50,932 bases of DNA from Williamsia sp. (GTDB lineage Bacteria; Actinomycetota; Actinomycetes; Mycobacteriales; Mycobacteriaceae). A model generated the notes under the pieces. It made no database searches and had not been told where the DNA came from. It saw nothing but the letters and a program-made list of their open reading frames with translations. Below are positions 40,034 through 48,452 of this stretch, in pieces. The stretch covers positions 1 to 50,932 of the forward strand of contig NZ_JAEMTF010000026.1 in NCBI RefSeq assembly GCF_016462415.1. The letters run 5' to 3'. The stretch's first letter is position 1. Every line of letters starts with the position of its first letter. Made by a program: the position numbers and the translations under genes.

Positions 40034-41318
40034 TGACGGTGATCTGGGACAGGTCGGTGCGCAACATCATCACGTTGTAGTCCAACCAGCGGGATGCGGT
40101 GAAGTACAGGTATCGGTCGTCGCCGCCGGTGGCCGGGTAGACGTAGGGCGCGTAGACGCCGCCGAGCTGCTGGCGGGTGAGCAGTGTGATCGGCGCACTG
40201 AACGGCCCCTCGGGCTTCGTCGCCGTACGCATCGCGATGGTGCCGTTCGCCTCGTTGCCGTACAGCATGACGTAGCGCTGCAGCCGGTTGTTCCACGCCA
40301 CCGACAGCTCGCTGACCGGTTCGGTGACAACGGCTTTCGACTTCGTGGTGTCGGGCGACCACGGATCGGCGGCGGTGCCGGTGTAGTACTGGTATTTGCT
40401 CAGATCCAGGATGTCGCCGGGCAGGAAGCGGCACAGGAAGGCCGCGCCGTAGCGGCCGTTGGGGGTGCCGTACTGGTAGACGTACTGGTCCTCGCCCCGT
40501 CCGCGCAGGTAGGCGTTCTGCTGGTACTTGCCGTTGCTGTCGTCGACCTGCTCGACGCCGGGGATCGACACCGGGAGGTTGATGCGCACCGTTCCCGCTG
40601 CGGTGGACCATGATTGACCGTTGTCGCGTGAGACCGCGATGGCGGAACTGTTGGTGACCCACCGGCCGGGCCCGCCCCACTGACGAACCGACATGTAGTT
40701 CATGTACTGCACGCCGTCGATCGCGATCGCCGCGGTCGGGATGGTGGTCACCTCGACCCCGGACACCTCCAGGGCCGGGATGGACTCGTTCGCGAACCGA
40801 GGTGTCGCAGGGGACACGACGGCGCCGGATCGGACATCGCCGGGAACCCCGTCGCGGATCGTGACGCCGTCGGCGGGGTCGGTGTCGGTCGTGCGCAGGA
40901 CGAGGTTGTGGCGCCACTGCTGCCGAGGGGCGTTGCAGTCGCCGAACGTGTCGCCGAACGCCATCAGCGTCTGCCCGGAGCCGTTGTCCCAGGAGATCCC
41001 CAGATCGGTGCCCGAGATACCGAAGCGTGTGTCGGTGCGATTGGGCGACTTGCCACCGGTCACCCAGGCCACCGGGCGGGTGTTCCCGGTCCGGACCACC
41101 GGCAGTGCGCCCTGGGAGCTGCTCTTGCCCAGCAGGGCGCCGCCGCCGCTGCTACCGAATGCGTTGCCGATCGCCTGACCCAGCGGTGACGATCCGAGCA
41201 GTCCCTCGTTGCCGCAGGGCGCGGCGGACGCCGGTCCGGCCAGACCGACACCGGCGAGGGTGGCCGCCGCGGTGCACACGGTGGTCAGCAGGACGGTGCT
41301 GCGACGTAGGGCGGACAT
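40029..41318 (-). CDS. Secreted DUF4185 (GH183-type) protein
   Basis: A 429-residue exported protein with a signal peptide ending near PASAAPCGN. The DUF4185 domain follows: ISGTDLGISWDNGSGQTLMA, FGDTFGDCNAPRQQWRHN, NYMSVRQWGGPGRWVTN, YGTPNGRYGAAFLCRFLPGD. DUF4185 members were reported as GH183 endo-D-arabinanases that cut mycobacterial arabinan, so this enzyme may remodel arabinogalactan or lipoarabinomannan. The Asp in SWDNGSG and FGDTFGD are likely catalytic. CAGGAG lies 4 nt before the ATG. It is one of a tandem pair. Confidence 0.88.
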   Translation of the reverse strand: MSALRRSTVLLTTVCTAAATLAGVGLAGPASAAPCGNEGLLGSSPLGQAIGNAFGSSGGGALLGKSSSQGALPVVRTGNTRPVAWVTGGKSPNRTDTRFGISGTDLGISWDNGSGQTLMAFGDTFGDCNAPRQQWRHNLVLRTTDTDPADGVTIRDGVPGDVRSGAVVSPATPRFANESIPALEVSGVEVTTIPTAAIAIDGVQYMNYMSVRQWGGPGRWVTNSSAIAVSRDNGQSWSTAAGTVRINLPVSIPGVEQVDDSNGKYQQNAYLRGRGEDQYVYQYGTPNGRYGAAFLCRFLPGDILDLSKYQYYTGTAADPWSPDTTKSKAVVTEPVSELSVAWNNRLQRYVMLYGNEANGTIAMRTATKPEGPFSAPITLLTRQQLGGVYAPYVYPATGGDDRYLYFTASRWLDYNVMMLRTDLSQITVS

Positions 41319-41495
41319 GACACTCCTGAGGAACCGAGCCCGCCGTGGTCGGCCGTCGCCACTTCGCTGTGACTCGTGTGACTGATGGGGCTAGTGGGAT
41401 TTACCCGATGATGATCCCCGCCCGCTGCGCCCGAGTCCGCACCGAGAGATCGATCGCGGCCGAACAGATGCCGGATCGTTACGACGAACCGTCGC

Positions 41496-42752
41496 TCAGC
41501 GGACGGGGATCCGTGTGAGATCGGTGCGCAGCATCATCACGTTGTAGTCCTGCCAGCGCGACGCCGTGAAGTACAGGTACTGCCCTCCTGCGGGGGAACC
41601 GGCGTAGATGTACGGCGCGTAGACCCCGCTGAGCTGACCCGAGTTCAACAGCGACGTCGGGCCGCTCCACGGCCCCTGGGGGTTGGGCGATGTACGCAGG
41701 GCCAGCGACCCGTTTCCGTTGTTGCCCGCCAGCATGACGTAGCGGCCCAGGTAGGAGTTCCATGCGACCGACATCTCGCCGACCGGTTCGCGCACGATGG
41801 CCTTCGACTTCGTCTGATCGGGCGACCAGGGCGTGGCCTTGTCGCCGGTGAAGTACTGGTACTTCGTGAGATCGAGGATGTCGGCGGGGCGGAACCGCGA
41901 GACGAACGCGGCGCCGAAGCGGCCGTTGGGGGTGCCGTACTGGTAGATGAAGCCGTCGCGGCCCGTCAGGTAGGCGCCCTGTTGGAACTTGCCGTTGCTG
42001 TCGTCGACCACCTTCGCCCCCGAGGACGGGGTGAGGAGATTCGGGCGCACCGTGGACTGTGCCGTCGTCCAGGTCTGTCCGTTGTCGCGCGAGACCGCCA
42101 CGGCCGAGTAGTTGGTCACCCACCGTCCGGCGTCGCCCCACGACCGCACCGACATGTAGTTCATGAACTGGATGCCGTTGATGGCGATCCCCGCGGTCGG
42201 GATCGTCGTGATCGCCACTCCCGGGATGCCCGGTGACGGAACGCTTTCCGACGCCCTGCGCGGTGTGGCCGCGGACACCGACGCGCCCGAACGGACGTTG
42301 CCGGGCACGCCGGACGGGATGGTCACACCGTTGCCCGGGGTGGTGTCCGAGGTCCGCAGGATCGTGTTGTGCCGCCACTGCTGGCCGGGGGCGTTGCAGT
42401 CACCGTAGGTGTCGCCGAACGCCATCAGGGTCTGTCCCGAACCGTTGTCCCAGGAGATCCCGAGGTCGGTACCGGAAATGCCGAAGCGGGTGTCGGTGTG
42501 GTTCTGCGAGAGCGCGCCCGTCACCCATCCGACGGTCCGGGTGTTGCCGGTCAGCACCCGCGGCAGCGGCTTCTGATCGCTGCGTCGGCCGAGCAGACCA
42601 CCCAGACTGCTGCCGAACGCGAGGCTGGACCCGAAGATGCCCCGGTTGCCGCACGGCGCGGCCGAGGCCGGCGCGGCGACGCCGATGGTCGCGGCGACCG
42701 ACAGCGCGACGCTCGCGGTGGTGACGACAGCGAGAATTGAACGAAACCTCAT
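41496..42752 (-). CDS. Secreted DUF4185 (GH183-type) protein, tandem paralogue
   Basis: A 418-residue exported protein; signal peptide ends near PASAAPCGNRG. The domain blocks are nearly the same as in the neighbour: GISGTDLGISWDNGSGQTLM, FGDTYGDCNAPGQQWRHN, NYMSVRSWGDAGRWVTNYSA, YGTPNGRFGAAFVSRFRPAD and EPVGEMSVAWNSYLGRYVML. A short N-terminal insertion differs. Duplication is recent by conservation. The ATG at 42752 has a GGAGGGG Shine-Dalgarno 9 nt upstream. The 177-bp gap to the neighbour has no strong terminator, so read-through is possible. Confidence 0.88.
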   Translation of the reverse strand: MRFRSILAVVTTASVALSVAATIGVAAPASAAPCGNRGIFGSSLAFGSSLGGLLGRRSDQKPLPRVLTGNTRTVGWVTGALSQNHTDTRFGISGTDLGISWDNGSGQTLMAFGDTYGDCNAPGQQWRHNTILRTSDTTPGNGVTIPSGVPGNVRSGASVSAATPRRASESVPSPGIPGVAITTIPTAGIAINGIQFMNYMSVRSWGDAGRWVTNYSAVAVSRDNGQTWTTAQSTVRPNLLTPSSGAKVVDDSNGKFQQGAYLTGRDGFIYQYGTPNGRFGAAFVSRFRPADILDLTKYQYFTGDKATPWSPDQTKSKAIVREPVGEMSVAWNSYLGRYVMLAGNNGNGSLALRTSPNPQGPWSGPTSLLNSGQLSGVYAPYIYAGSPAGGQYLYFTASRWQDYNVMMLRTDLTRIPVR

Positions 42753-42884
42753 CAAGGACCCCTCCCCGTGCCCCGCTCGCGGTGAACCGAGTGACGCGTC
42801 GATGACGGTCGGGGCATATGTGACTTTGGGGAATCGTACTGACGAACGACCCGATGTCGACCCTTTTCGGGAGGTACGCCCGGA

Positions 42885-43061
42885 TCAGGCGGCGCGGGCC
42901 TTCTTGAGGGCCTTGCTGAACTGCTTGTTCGAGAACTCGTGGGCGTCCATCTTGCCGAGGCGGTGCAGCACCACGGGGCACACAGCACAGCGCGTCGACT
43001 TGCGGCAGCACTTCTTCTTGGGCTTCACCTTGGTGAAGGTCGCGGCGGTCACCTTTGCCAT
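42885..43061 (-). CDS. Small Cys-rich conserved protein (58 aa)
   Basis: A 58-residue basic protein too short for standard cut-offs. Residues 11-31 read KVKPKKKCCRKSTRCAVCPVV, with four Cys (18, 19, 25, 28) in a CCx5CxxC pattern suited to zinc or another metal. The C-terminus, SKALKKARAA, is basic. It resembles a small conserved mycobacterial protein (similar KAKKKCCxxSxRCxRCPVV core). The start has no clear Shine-Dalgarno. It is divergent from typA, with a DtxR/IdeR-like box between. RNA binding or ribosome association is possible but not shown. Confidence 0.75.
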   Translation of the reverse strand: MAKVTAATFTKVKPKKKCCRKSTRCAVCPVVLHRLGKMDAHEFSNKQFSKALKKARAA

Positions 43062-43110
43062 GGAACTGAGAAGACCTCACTGTCGGATCGCTGCATCGCC
43101 GGTGTCGAAC

Positions 43111-43129
43111 TTAGGTAAGCACACCCTAT
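43111..43129. promoter_or_regulatory. Candidate IdeR/DtxR iron box
   Basis: TTAGGTAAGCACACCCTAT matches the palindromic iron-box consensus TTAGGTTAGGCTAACCTAA at 13 of 19 positions. It lies 50 bp before the small Cys-rich gene start and 115 bp before typA. Confidence 0.4.
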
Positions 43130-43243
43130 GTCGGCAGACATTAGCAGAGCGTTCATCGACGTTCGGGGGCTCTGTGACGGTCATCTCAGCGGGCCTACCG
43201 ATACCCTGGTGGGCGGTCAGGCGCCGTGCCCGGTCGTTTTCGT

Positions 43244-45178
43244 ATGTCCAATACCCGAAAGACACGCCCAGTGAATGCTGTTCCGAACTTCCGCAACGTC
43301 GCAATCGTGGCGCACGTCGACCACGGGAAGACCACGTTGGTCGACGCGATGCTTCGCCAGTCCGGCGTCTTCACCGAGCGAGAAGAGGTCGTCGACCGGG
43401 TGATGGACTCCGGTGACCTCGAGCGCGAGAAGGGCATCACCATCCTCGCGAAGAACACCGCGGTGCACCGTCGTCAGCCCGACGGGACCGAGGTCGTCAT
43501 CAACGTCATCGACACCCCCGGCCACGCCGACTTCGGTGGCGAGGTCGAGCGCGGCCTGTCGATGGTCGACGGCATCGTGCTCCTCGTCGACGCCTCCGAG
43601 GGCCCGCTGCCCCAGACCCGCTTCGTGCTGCGCAAGGCCCTGGCCGCGTCGCTGCCGGTCATCCTCCTGGTCAACAAGACCGACCGTCCCGACGCCCGCA
43701 TCGCCGAGGTCGTCGAGGAGAGCCACGACCTGCTGCTCGACCTCGCGTCCGACGTCGATGACGAGGCCGCCGAGGCCGCCGAGCTCGCCCTGGACCTCCC
43801 GATCCTCTACGCGTCGGGTCGCGCGGGCATCGCCAGCACCGTCGCGCCGGAGAACGGCAGCGTCCCCGAGGGCGAGAATCTCGACGCCCTGTTCGACGTC
43901 CTGTTGTCGTACGTCCCCGCACCCAAGGGCGATCTCGACGCGCCGCTGCAGGCCCACGTCACCAACCTCGACGCGTCGGCCTTCCTCGGTCGCCTCGCGT
44001 TGGTCCGCCTCTACGCGGGCTCTCTGAAGAAGGGCCAGACCGTGGCCTGGATGCGTGAGGTCGACGGCCAGCCCGTCACAGAGCGCGCCAAGATCACCGA
44101 GCTGCTGGTCACCGTCGGCGTCGCGCGTACCCCGGCGGAGAGCGCGGTCGCCGGCGACATCGTCGCGGTCGCAGGCATGCCGGAAATCATGATCGGTGAC
44201 ACCCTCGCCGATCCCGAGAACCCGATCGCACTGCCCCGCATCACCGTCGACGAGCCCGCCATCTCGGTGACCATCGGCACCAACACCTCGCCGCTCGTCG
44301 GCCGGGTCAAGGGCCACAAGCTCACCTCGCGCATGGTCAAGGACCGTCTCGACGCGGAACTGGTCGGCAACGTCTCGCTGCGCGTCCTCGACATCGGGCG
44401 TCCCGACGCCTGGGAGGTCCAGGGACGTGGCGAGCTCGCGCTGGCGATCCTCGTCGAGCAGATGCGCCGCGAGGGCTTCGAGCTGACCGTCGGCAAGCCG
44501 CAGGTGGTCACCCGCCAGGTCGACGGCAAGCTGCACGAGCCGTTCGAGCACCTGACCTGTGACGTCCCCGAGGAGTACCTCGGCGCCGTCACGCAGCTGC
44601 TGGCCGCCCGCAAGGGCCGCATGGGCGACATGACCAACCACGGCAGTGGCTGGGTCCGCATGGAGTTCATCGTCCCGTCGCGTGGCCTCATCGGTTTCCG
44701 CACCGACTTCCTCACCGAGACCCGCGGTACCGGCATCGCCAACGCGGTGTTCGACGGCTACGCGCCGTGGGCCGGCGAGATCCGTGCCCGCCACACCGGT
44801 TCGCTGGTCTCCGACCGGGCCGGATCGGTCACCCCTTTCGCGATGATCCAGCTCGCCGATCGCGGAACGTTCTTCGTCGAGCCGGGTGCCGACACCTACG
44901 AGGGCATGGTCGTGGGCATCAACCCGCGCATGGAGGACCTCGACATCAACGTGACCAAGGAGAAGAAGCTGACCAACATGCGTCAGTCCTCGGCCGACGT
45001 GATGGAGACCCTGGCCAAGCCGATCAAGCTCGAGCTCGAGGCCGCCATGGAGTTCTGTACCGACGACGAGTGTGTCGAGGTCACCCCCGAGGTCGTGCGT
45101 GTGCGCAAGGTCAACCTCGACGCCACCACCCGCGGCCGTGAGCGGTCGCGTGCCAAGGCCCGTAACGCGAACGTCTGA
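43244..45178 (+). CDS. typA: Ribosome-associated translational GTPase TypA/BipA
   Basis: A 644-residue translation GTPase. G1 AHVDHGKTT, switch-region REKGITILAKN, G3 DTPGHADF and G4 NKTD are intact, and the C-terminal BipA-specific domain (RVRKVNLDATTRGRERSRAK) is present. TypA binds the ribosome and is needed for assembly or stress growth. The neighbour lpqW is as in M. tuberculosis Rv1165-1166. The ATG at 43244 lacks a Shine-Dalgarno; GTG 43271 would start nearer the family norm, so the true start may be downstream. Transcription probably begins at a promoter within 43130-43240. Confidence 0.93.
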   Translation: MSNTRKTRPVNAVPNFRNVAIVAHVDHGKTTLVDAMLRQSGVFTEREEVVDRVMDSGDLEREKGITILAKNTAVHRRQPDGTEVVINVIDTPGHADFGGEVERGLSMVDGIVLLVDASEGPLPQTRFVLRKALAASLPVILLVNKTDRPDARIAEVVEESHDLLLDLASDVDDEAAEAAELALDLPILYASGRAGIASTVAPENGSVPEGENLDALFDVLLSYVPAPKGDLDAPLQAHVTNLDASAFLGRLALVRLYAGSLKKGQTVAWMREVDGQPVTERAKITELLVTVGVARTPAESAVAGDIVAVAGMPEIMIGDTLADPENPIALPRITVDEPAISVTIGTNTSPLVGRVKGHKLTSRMVKDRLDAELVGNVSLRVLDIGRPDAWEVQGRGELALAILVEQMRREGFELTVGKPQVVTRQVDGKLHEPFEHLTCDVPEEYLGAVTQLLAARKGRMGDMTNHGSGWVRMEFIVPSRGLIGFRTDFLTETRGTGIANAVFDGYAPWAGEIRARHTGSLVSDRAGSVTPFAMIQLADRGTFFVEPGADTYEGMVVGINPRMEDLDINVTKEKKLTNMRQSSADVMETLAKPIKLELEAAMEFCTDDECVEVTPEVVRVRKVNLDATTRGRERSRAKARNANV

Positions 45179-45191
45179 TCGGAGCGTCGGC

Positions 45192-45197
45192 GACAAT
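45192..45197 (+). promoter_or_regulatory. -10 hexamer of lpqW
   Basis: GACAAT, then 6 nt, then the GTG at 45204; a leaderless pattern. It lies just after the typA stop, so lpqW can be transcribed independently. Confidence 0.45.
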
Positions 45198-45203
45198 GCG
45201 AGG

Positions 45204-47129
45204 GTGTCCGCGACGATGAGGCGCCGAGGGGGAGCGCGGCTGCTCGCCGCGCTCTGGTGTGTGGCCGCGGTCGTCACGGCATCGTGCACGGCCGACCCCC
45301 CGCCACCGGTGCAGGAGTCGCAGGCTCCACCGCCGCCGACCGACGTCCCGCAGGGGCAGACGATCTCGGTGGCCACCGACTCGATCGGGGTGGGGTTCAA
45401 CCCGCACCTGTCGGCCGATCAGAGCCCGGTCACCGCGGCCGTCGCCGCGATGACGCTGCCGAGTGCGTTCACTCCCGTCACGACGCCGACGGGAGTGGCG
45501 TGGTTCCTCGACCCGGCGGTTCTGATCGGGGCCGAGGTGACATCGCAGTCGCCGTTCACGGTGACCTATCGGATCGCCCAGGACGCGCAGTGGTCCGACG
45601 GGTTGCCGGTCACGGGCGAGGATTTCTCGTATCTGTGGCAGCAGATGTCGCGCCAACCCGGCACCGTCGCCCCCGCCGGCTACCGCCTCATCGACGACGT
45701 GGCCTCCCGTGCCGGTGGCAAGGAGGCGGTGGTCCGGTTCCGTGCCCCGTACCCGGCCTGGAGGGAACTCTTCACCTCGTTGCTGCCCTCGCACGCGCTG
45801 CGTGGCGTCCCCAACGGCTTCCAGACCGGCATGGACAGCGGACTGCCCGTCTCCGCGGGCCGGTTCGCGATCAGCGGTATCGACTCCAGTCGCGACGAGA
45901 TCCGCCTGCAGCGCAACGACCGGTACTGGCGTACCCCCGCGGTGGTCGACCAGATCGTGTTGCATCGCGTGGGCACGTCCGCCCAGCTCGCCGAGTCGCT
46001 GCGATCGAGCGACACCCGGGTCGTCGCCCTGGCCGGCGGGCCCGCCCTCGCCGGAAGCCTCGGGGCGATCTCCGGCGTCGTCACCGGACGGACCCCGGTC
46101 GGTCGGTCGCTCGGCATCACCCTGAACACCCGGAGCCCGATCATGTCCGACATCGCCGTCCGGCAGGGGATTCTCGGTCTGGTGAACCCGCAGGTCCTCA
46201 TCGACGCGAGTGCGGGCGAGGCCACGGTCACGCCGTTCGCCAACACCGTCCTCCAACCGTCGGACCCGGGTTACTACTTCACCGATCGGCCCGTCCCGGA
46301 CGCGGCGGCCGTCGCGGGGTACTTCGCGACGGGCGGTTACTTCCCGGTGCCGGCCGCGGCGTCGACGACACCACCGTCGTCGAGCGGCGCGAGCGCACCG
46401 GCCGCCGACGCATCGGCGGCCCCGACCACCACCACGTCGACCACCGACGGCGGATCGTCGACCGCGACGACCCTGCCGCAGGGCGTCGTCCCGTTGCAGC
46501 GCGGCGGCACGACGCTGGCCGTACGCATCGGCGTCGTCGCCGGCGACGTCCGAACGCGGGCCGCGGCCGACAGCCTCAGCGATCAGCTGCGCGGGTCGGG
46601 CATCCTCGCCGAGGTGCGCGCGCTGCCCGCGCCCGAGCTCTACGGCACCGCACTCACCGATCCCGGCGTCGACATCGTCGTCGGGTGGCAGTCGGCGGGG
46701 GTCTCGCCGGCCACGCGGCTCGCGTCGAACACCGAGTGCGACGTGCCGCGATCCGGTGCCACCGCGAGCACGTCGGCGACCCCGACCCCGAGCGGTGCCG
46801 TACCCACGACCGTTGCGCCGAGTGCATCGCCGACGACCACCCCCGACCAGTCGTCGGCCACCGGCGACGAGCGCTACGCCAGCAACGTCTCCGGACTGTG
46901 CGACCGCACCCTGGGCGACCTCGCGACCCGCGCCCTGAGCGCCGCCGACCCGTCGACGGCGTTGCGTGAGGCGGAGGCCGCCGTCGCCGCCCAGCACGTC
47001 TATCTGCCGATCTACCAGGACTCCCTGCTGACCGCGGTCGGACCGGGGACCACCAACGTGCGTCTCCAGGGTCCGGTGGCCACCGGCATCTTCGGCAACT
47101 CCGGCACCTGGGGGATCGCCCGGCGATGA
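45204..47129 (+). CDS. lpqW: LpqW-like lipoprotein (ABC substrate-binding protein family 5)
   Basis: A 641-residue lipoprotein; lipobox near VVTASC at about residue 28. The fold is that of peptide-binding proteins (SBP_bac_5): FTVTYRIAQDAQWSDGLPVTGEDF and FQTGMDSGLPVSAGRFAI. Unlike solute-binding relatives, mycobacterial LpqW steers PIM flux toward lipomannan and LAM by acting on PimE. Two Ser/Thr/Pro linkers (about residues 384-425 and 516-550) interrupt the domain. The start is set at GTG 45204; ATG 45216 is also possible. The 3' end overlaps mshB by ATGA. Confidence 0.87.
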   Translation: MSATMRRRGGARLLAALWCVAAVVTASCTADPPPPVQESQAPPPPTDVPQGQTISVATDSIGVGFNPHLSADQSPVTAAVAAMTLPSAFTPVTTPTGVAWFLDPAVLIGAEVTSQSPFTVTYRIAQDAQWSDGLPVTGEDFSYLWQQMSRQPGTVAPAGYRLIDDVASRAGGKEAVVRFRAPYPAWRELFTSLLPSHALRGVPNGFQTGMDSGLPVSAGRFAISGIDSSRDEIRLQRNDRYWRTPAVVDQIVLHRVGTSAQLAESLRSSDTRVVALAGGPALAGSLGAISGVVTGRTPVGRSLGITLNTRSPIMSDIAVRQGILGLVNPQVLIDASAGEATVTPFANTVLQPSDPGYYFTDRPVPDAAAVAGYFATGGYFPVPAAASTTPPSSSGASAPAADASAAPTTTTSTTDGGSSTATTLPQGVVPLQRGGTTLAVRIGVVAGDVRTRAAADSLSDQLRGSGILAEVRALPAPELYGTALTDPGVDIVVGWQSAGVSPATRLASNTECDVPRSGATASTSATPTPSGAVPTTVAPSASPTTTPDQSSATGDERYASNVSGLCDRTLGDLATRALSAADPSTALREAEAAVAAQHVYLPIYQDSLLTAVGPGTTNVRLQGPVATGIFGNSGTWGIARR

Positions 47130-48028
47130 CATCAGCAACACACCGGTCGGCCGCGCGGCGACTGATGGTCGTGCACGCCCACCCCGACGACGAATCGATC
47201 ATGACCGGCGGCATCATCGCCCGGTATCTCGCCGAGGGCGCCGATGTCACCGTCGTCACCTGCACCCTGGGTGAGGAGGGCGAGGTCATCGGCGACCGGT
47301 GGGCCGGGCTCGCCGCCGACGGCGGTGCCGATCAACTCGGCGGGTACCGCGTGCTGGAGTTGACCCGCGCCCTCGACGCCCTCGCCGCACCGGGGACCTC
47401 CCTGGTCCCGACGTTCCTCGGCGGCGCCGGTCGCTGGCGGGACTCCGGGATGGCCGGCTCGCCCGCCGCGGAGCACCCGCGCGCGTTCACCAACGCCGCA
47501 CCGGACGAACCCGTCACCGCCCTGGCCGACCTGATCCTCGCGCTGCGCCCGCAGGTGCTCGTCGGCTACGACCCCGCGGGCACCTACGGTCATCCCGACC
47601 ACGTCGAGGTCCACCGCATCTGCGGCGCCGCCATCGACGAGGCACGCACCCGCGGGTGGTCGGTGGCCAAGCACTACTGGTCGGTCACCGAGGCGACGGC
47701 GCTCGAGCGTGGGCTCGACGGCGTCGACGCACGCGTTCCCGAGGGCTGGCGGATGCCGCTGGCCGACGAACTGCCGCGCTACCCCGATGCGCAGATCACC
47801 ACCGGGGTCGACGTCCGCGACGTCTTCGAGCGCAAGGTCGACGCCCTCGCCGCCCACGCCACCCAGGTGACGGTCGCGCCGAGCCGCACCGAGTACGCGC
47901 TGTCGAACAACATCGTCCAGCCCATCCACCCCGAGGAGCACTTCATCCTCGTCGAGGGCGAGCTCGAACCGCCCGTTCCCGGCGAGCGTGAGACCGATCT
48001 GTTCGGACCCTCGACCGTGGACTCGTGA
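47126..48028 (+). CDS. mshB: Mycothiol biosynthesis deacetylase MshB
   Basis: A 300-residue LmbE-type zinc deacetylase, the same length as Rv1170. VHAHPDDESIMTGG supplies the first His and Asp ligands, and TYGHPDHVEVHRI the third His. It removes the acetyl group of GlcNAc-inositol, the second step to mycothiol, the main thiol of these bacteria. The start overlaps lpqW, and the next gene starts within the stop (GTGA). No sign of truncation. Confidence 0.95.
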   Translation: MTSATHRSAARRLMVVHAHPDDESIMTGGIIARYLAEGADVTVVTCTLGEEGEVIGDRWAGLAADGGADQLGGYRVLELTRALDALAAPGTSLVPTFLGGAGRWRDSGMAGSPAAEHPRAFTNAAPDEPVTALADLILALRPQVLVGYDPAGTYGHPDHVEVHRICGAAIDEARTRGWSVAKHYWSVTEATALERGLDGVDARVPEGWRMPLADELPRYPDAQITTGVDVRDVFERKVDALAAHATQVTVAPSRTEYALSNNIVQPIHPEEHFILVEGELEPPVPGERETDLFGPSTVDS

Positions 48029-48396
48029 CGATGCGCCCGGTCGACCGCGTGCTGCTCGCGGTGCTCACCCTCGACGGCTTCATCGTCGGCCTGCTCAGCG
48101 TGGCCTTCCTCAACGTCTACGTCGGTTCCATCCCGGTTCCGGCGACCGCCCTGGTCGGCGGCCTCGCCAACGGCGTCCTGCTGTGGCTGGCCGCCGGACA
48201 CACCGACACCCCGGCCCGCATGCTGCCGCTGGGGGGATGGGTGATCGCGATGGGGTTCGGGTTGTTCGCAGGCCCAGGTGGCGATGCCCTGCTGTTCACC
48301 GACTGGCGGACGTTGCTGCTGGTCGTGTTCGGTGCCGGGATCCCGGTGGTGGTGTCCTGGTCGGGGCGCCTGCCACACCCGCACAGCACCTCGTGA
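48025..48396 (+). CDS. Small membrane protein (Rv1171-like)
   Basis: A 123-residue protein with four hydrophobic segments (about residues 8-31, 40-57, 67-84 and 92-110) joined by very short loops. It corresponds by position and size to M. tuberculosis Rv1171, whose function is unknown. The GTG at 48025 overlaps the mshB stop; ATG 48031 is the next option. Its place between mshB and fbiC is conserved in mycobacteria. Confidence 0.83.
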   Translation: MTMRPVDRVLLAVLTLDGFIVGLLSVAFLNVYVGSIPVPATALVGGLANGVLLWLAAGHTDTPARMLPLGGWVIAMGFGLFAGPGGDALLFTDWRTLLLVVFGAGIPVVVSWSGRLPHPHSTS

Positions 48397-48452
48397 GGCG
48401 GATGAGGGGGCGCAGATGACCGCCCGGCGCTGCGATGGCGCATGATCGATGG

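Noticed and set aside
43217-45400. A 727-codon open frame on the minus strand, antisense to typA
   Set aside because: TypA on the plus strand has every GTPase motif; the antisense product is low-information Val/Asp/Gly/Leu sequence.
45111-47141. A 676-codon open frame on the minus strand, antisense to lpqW
   Set aside because: Arg/Gly-rich with no motif; lpqW with a lipobox and binding-protein fold is on the plus strand.
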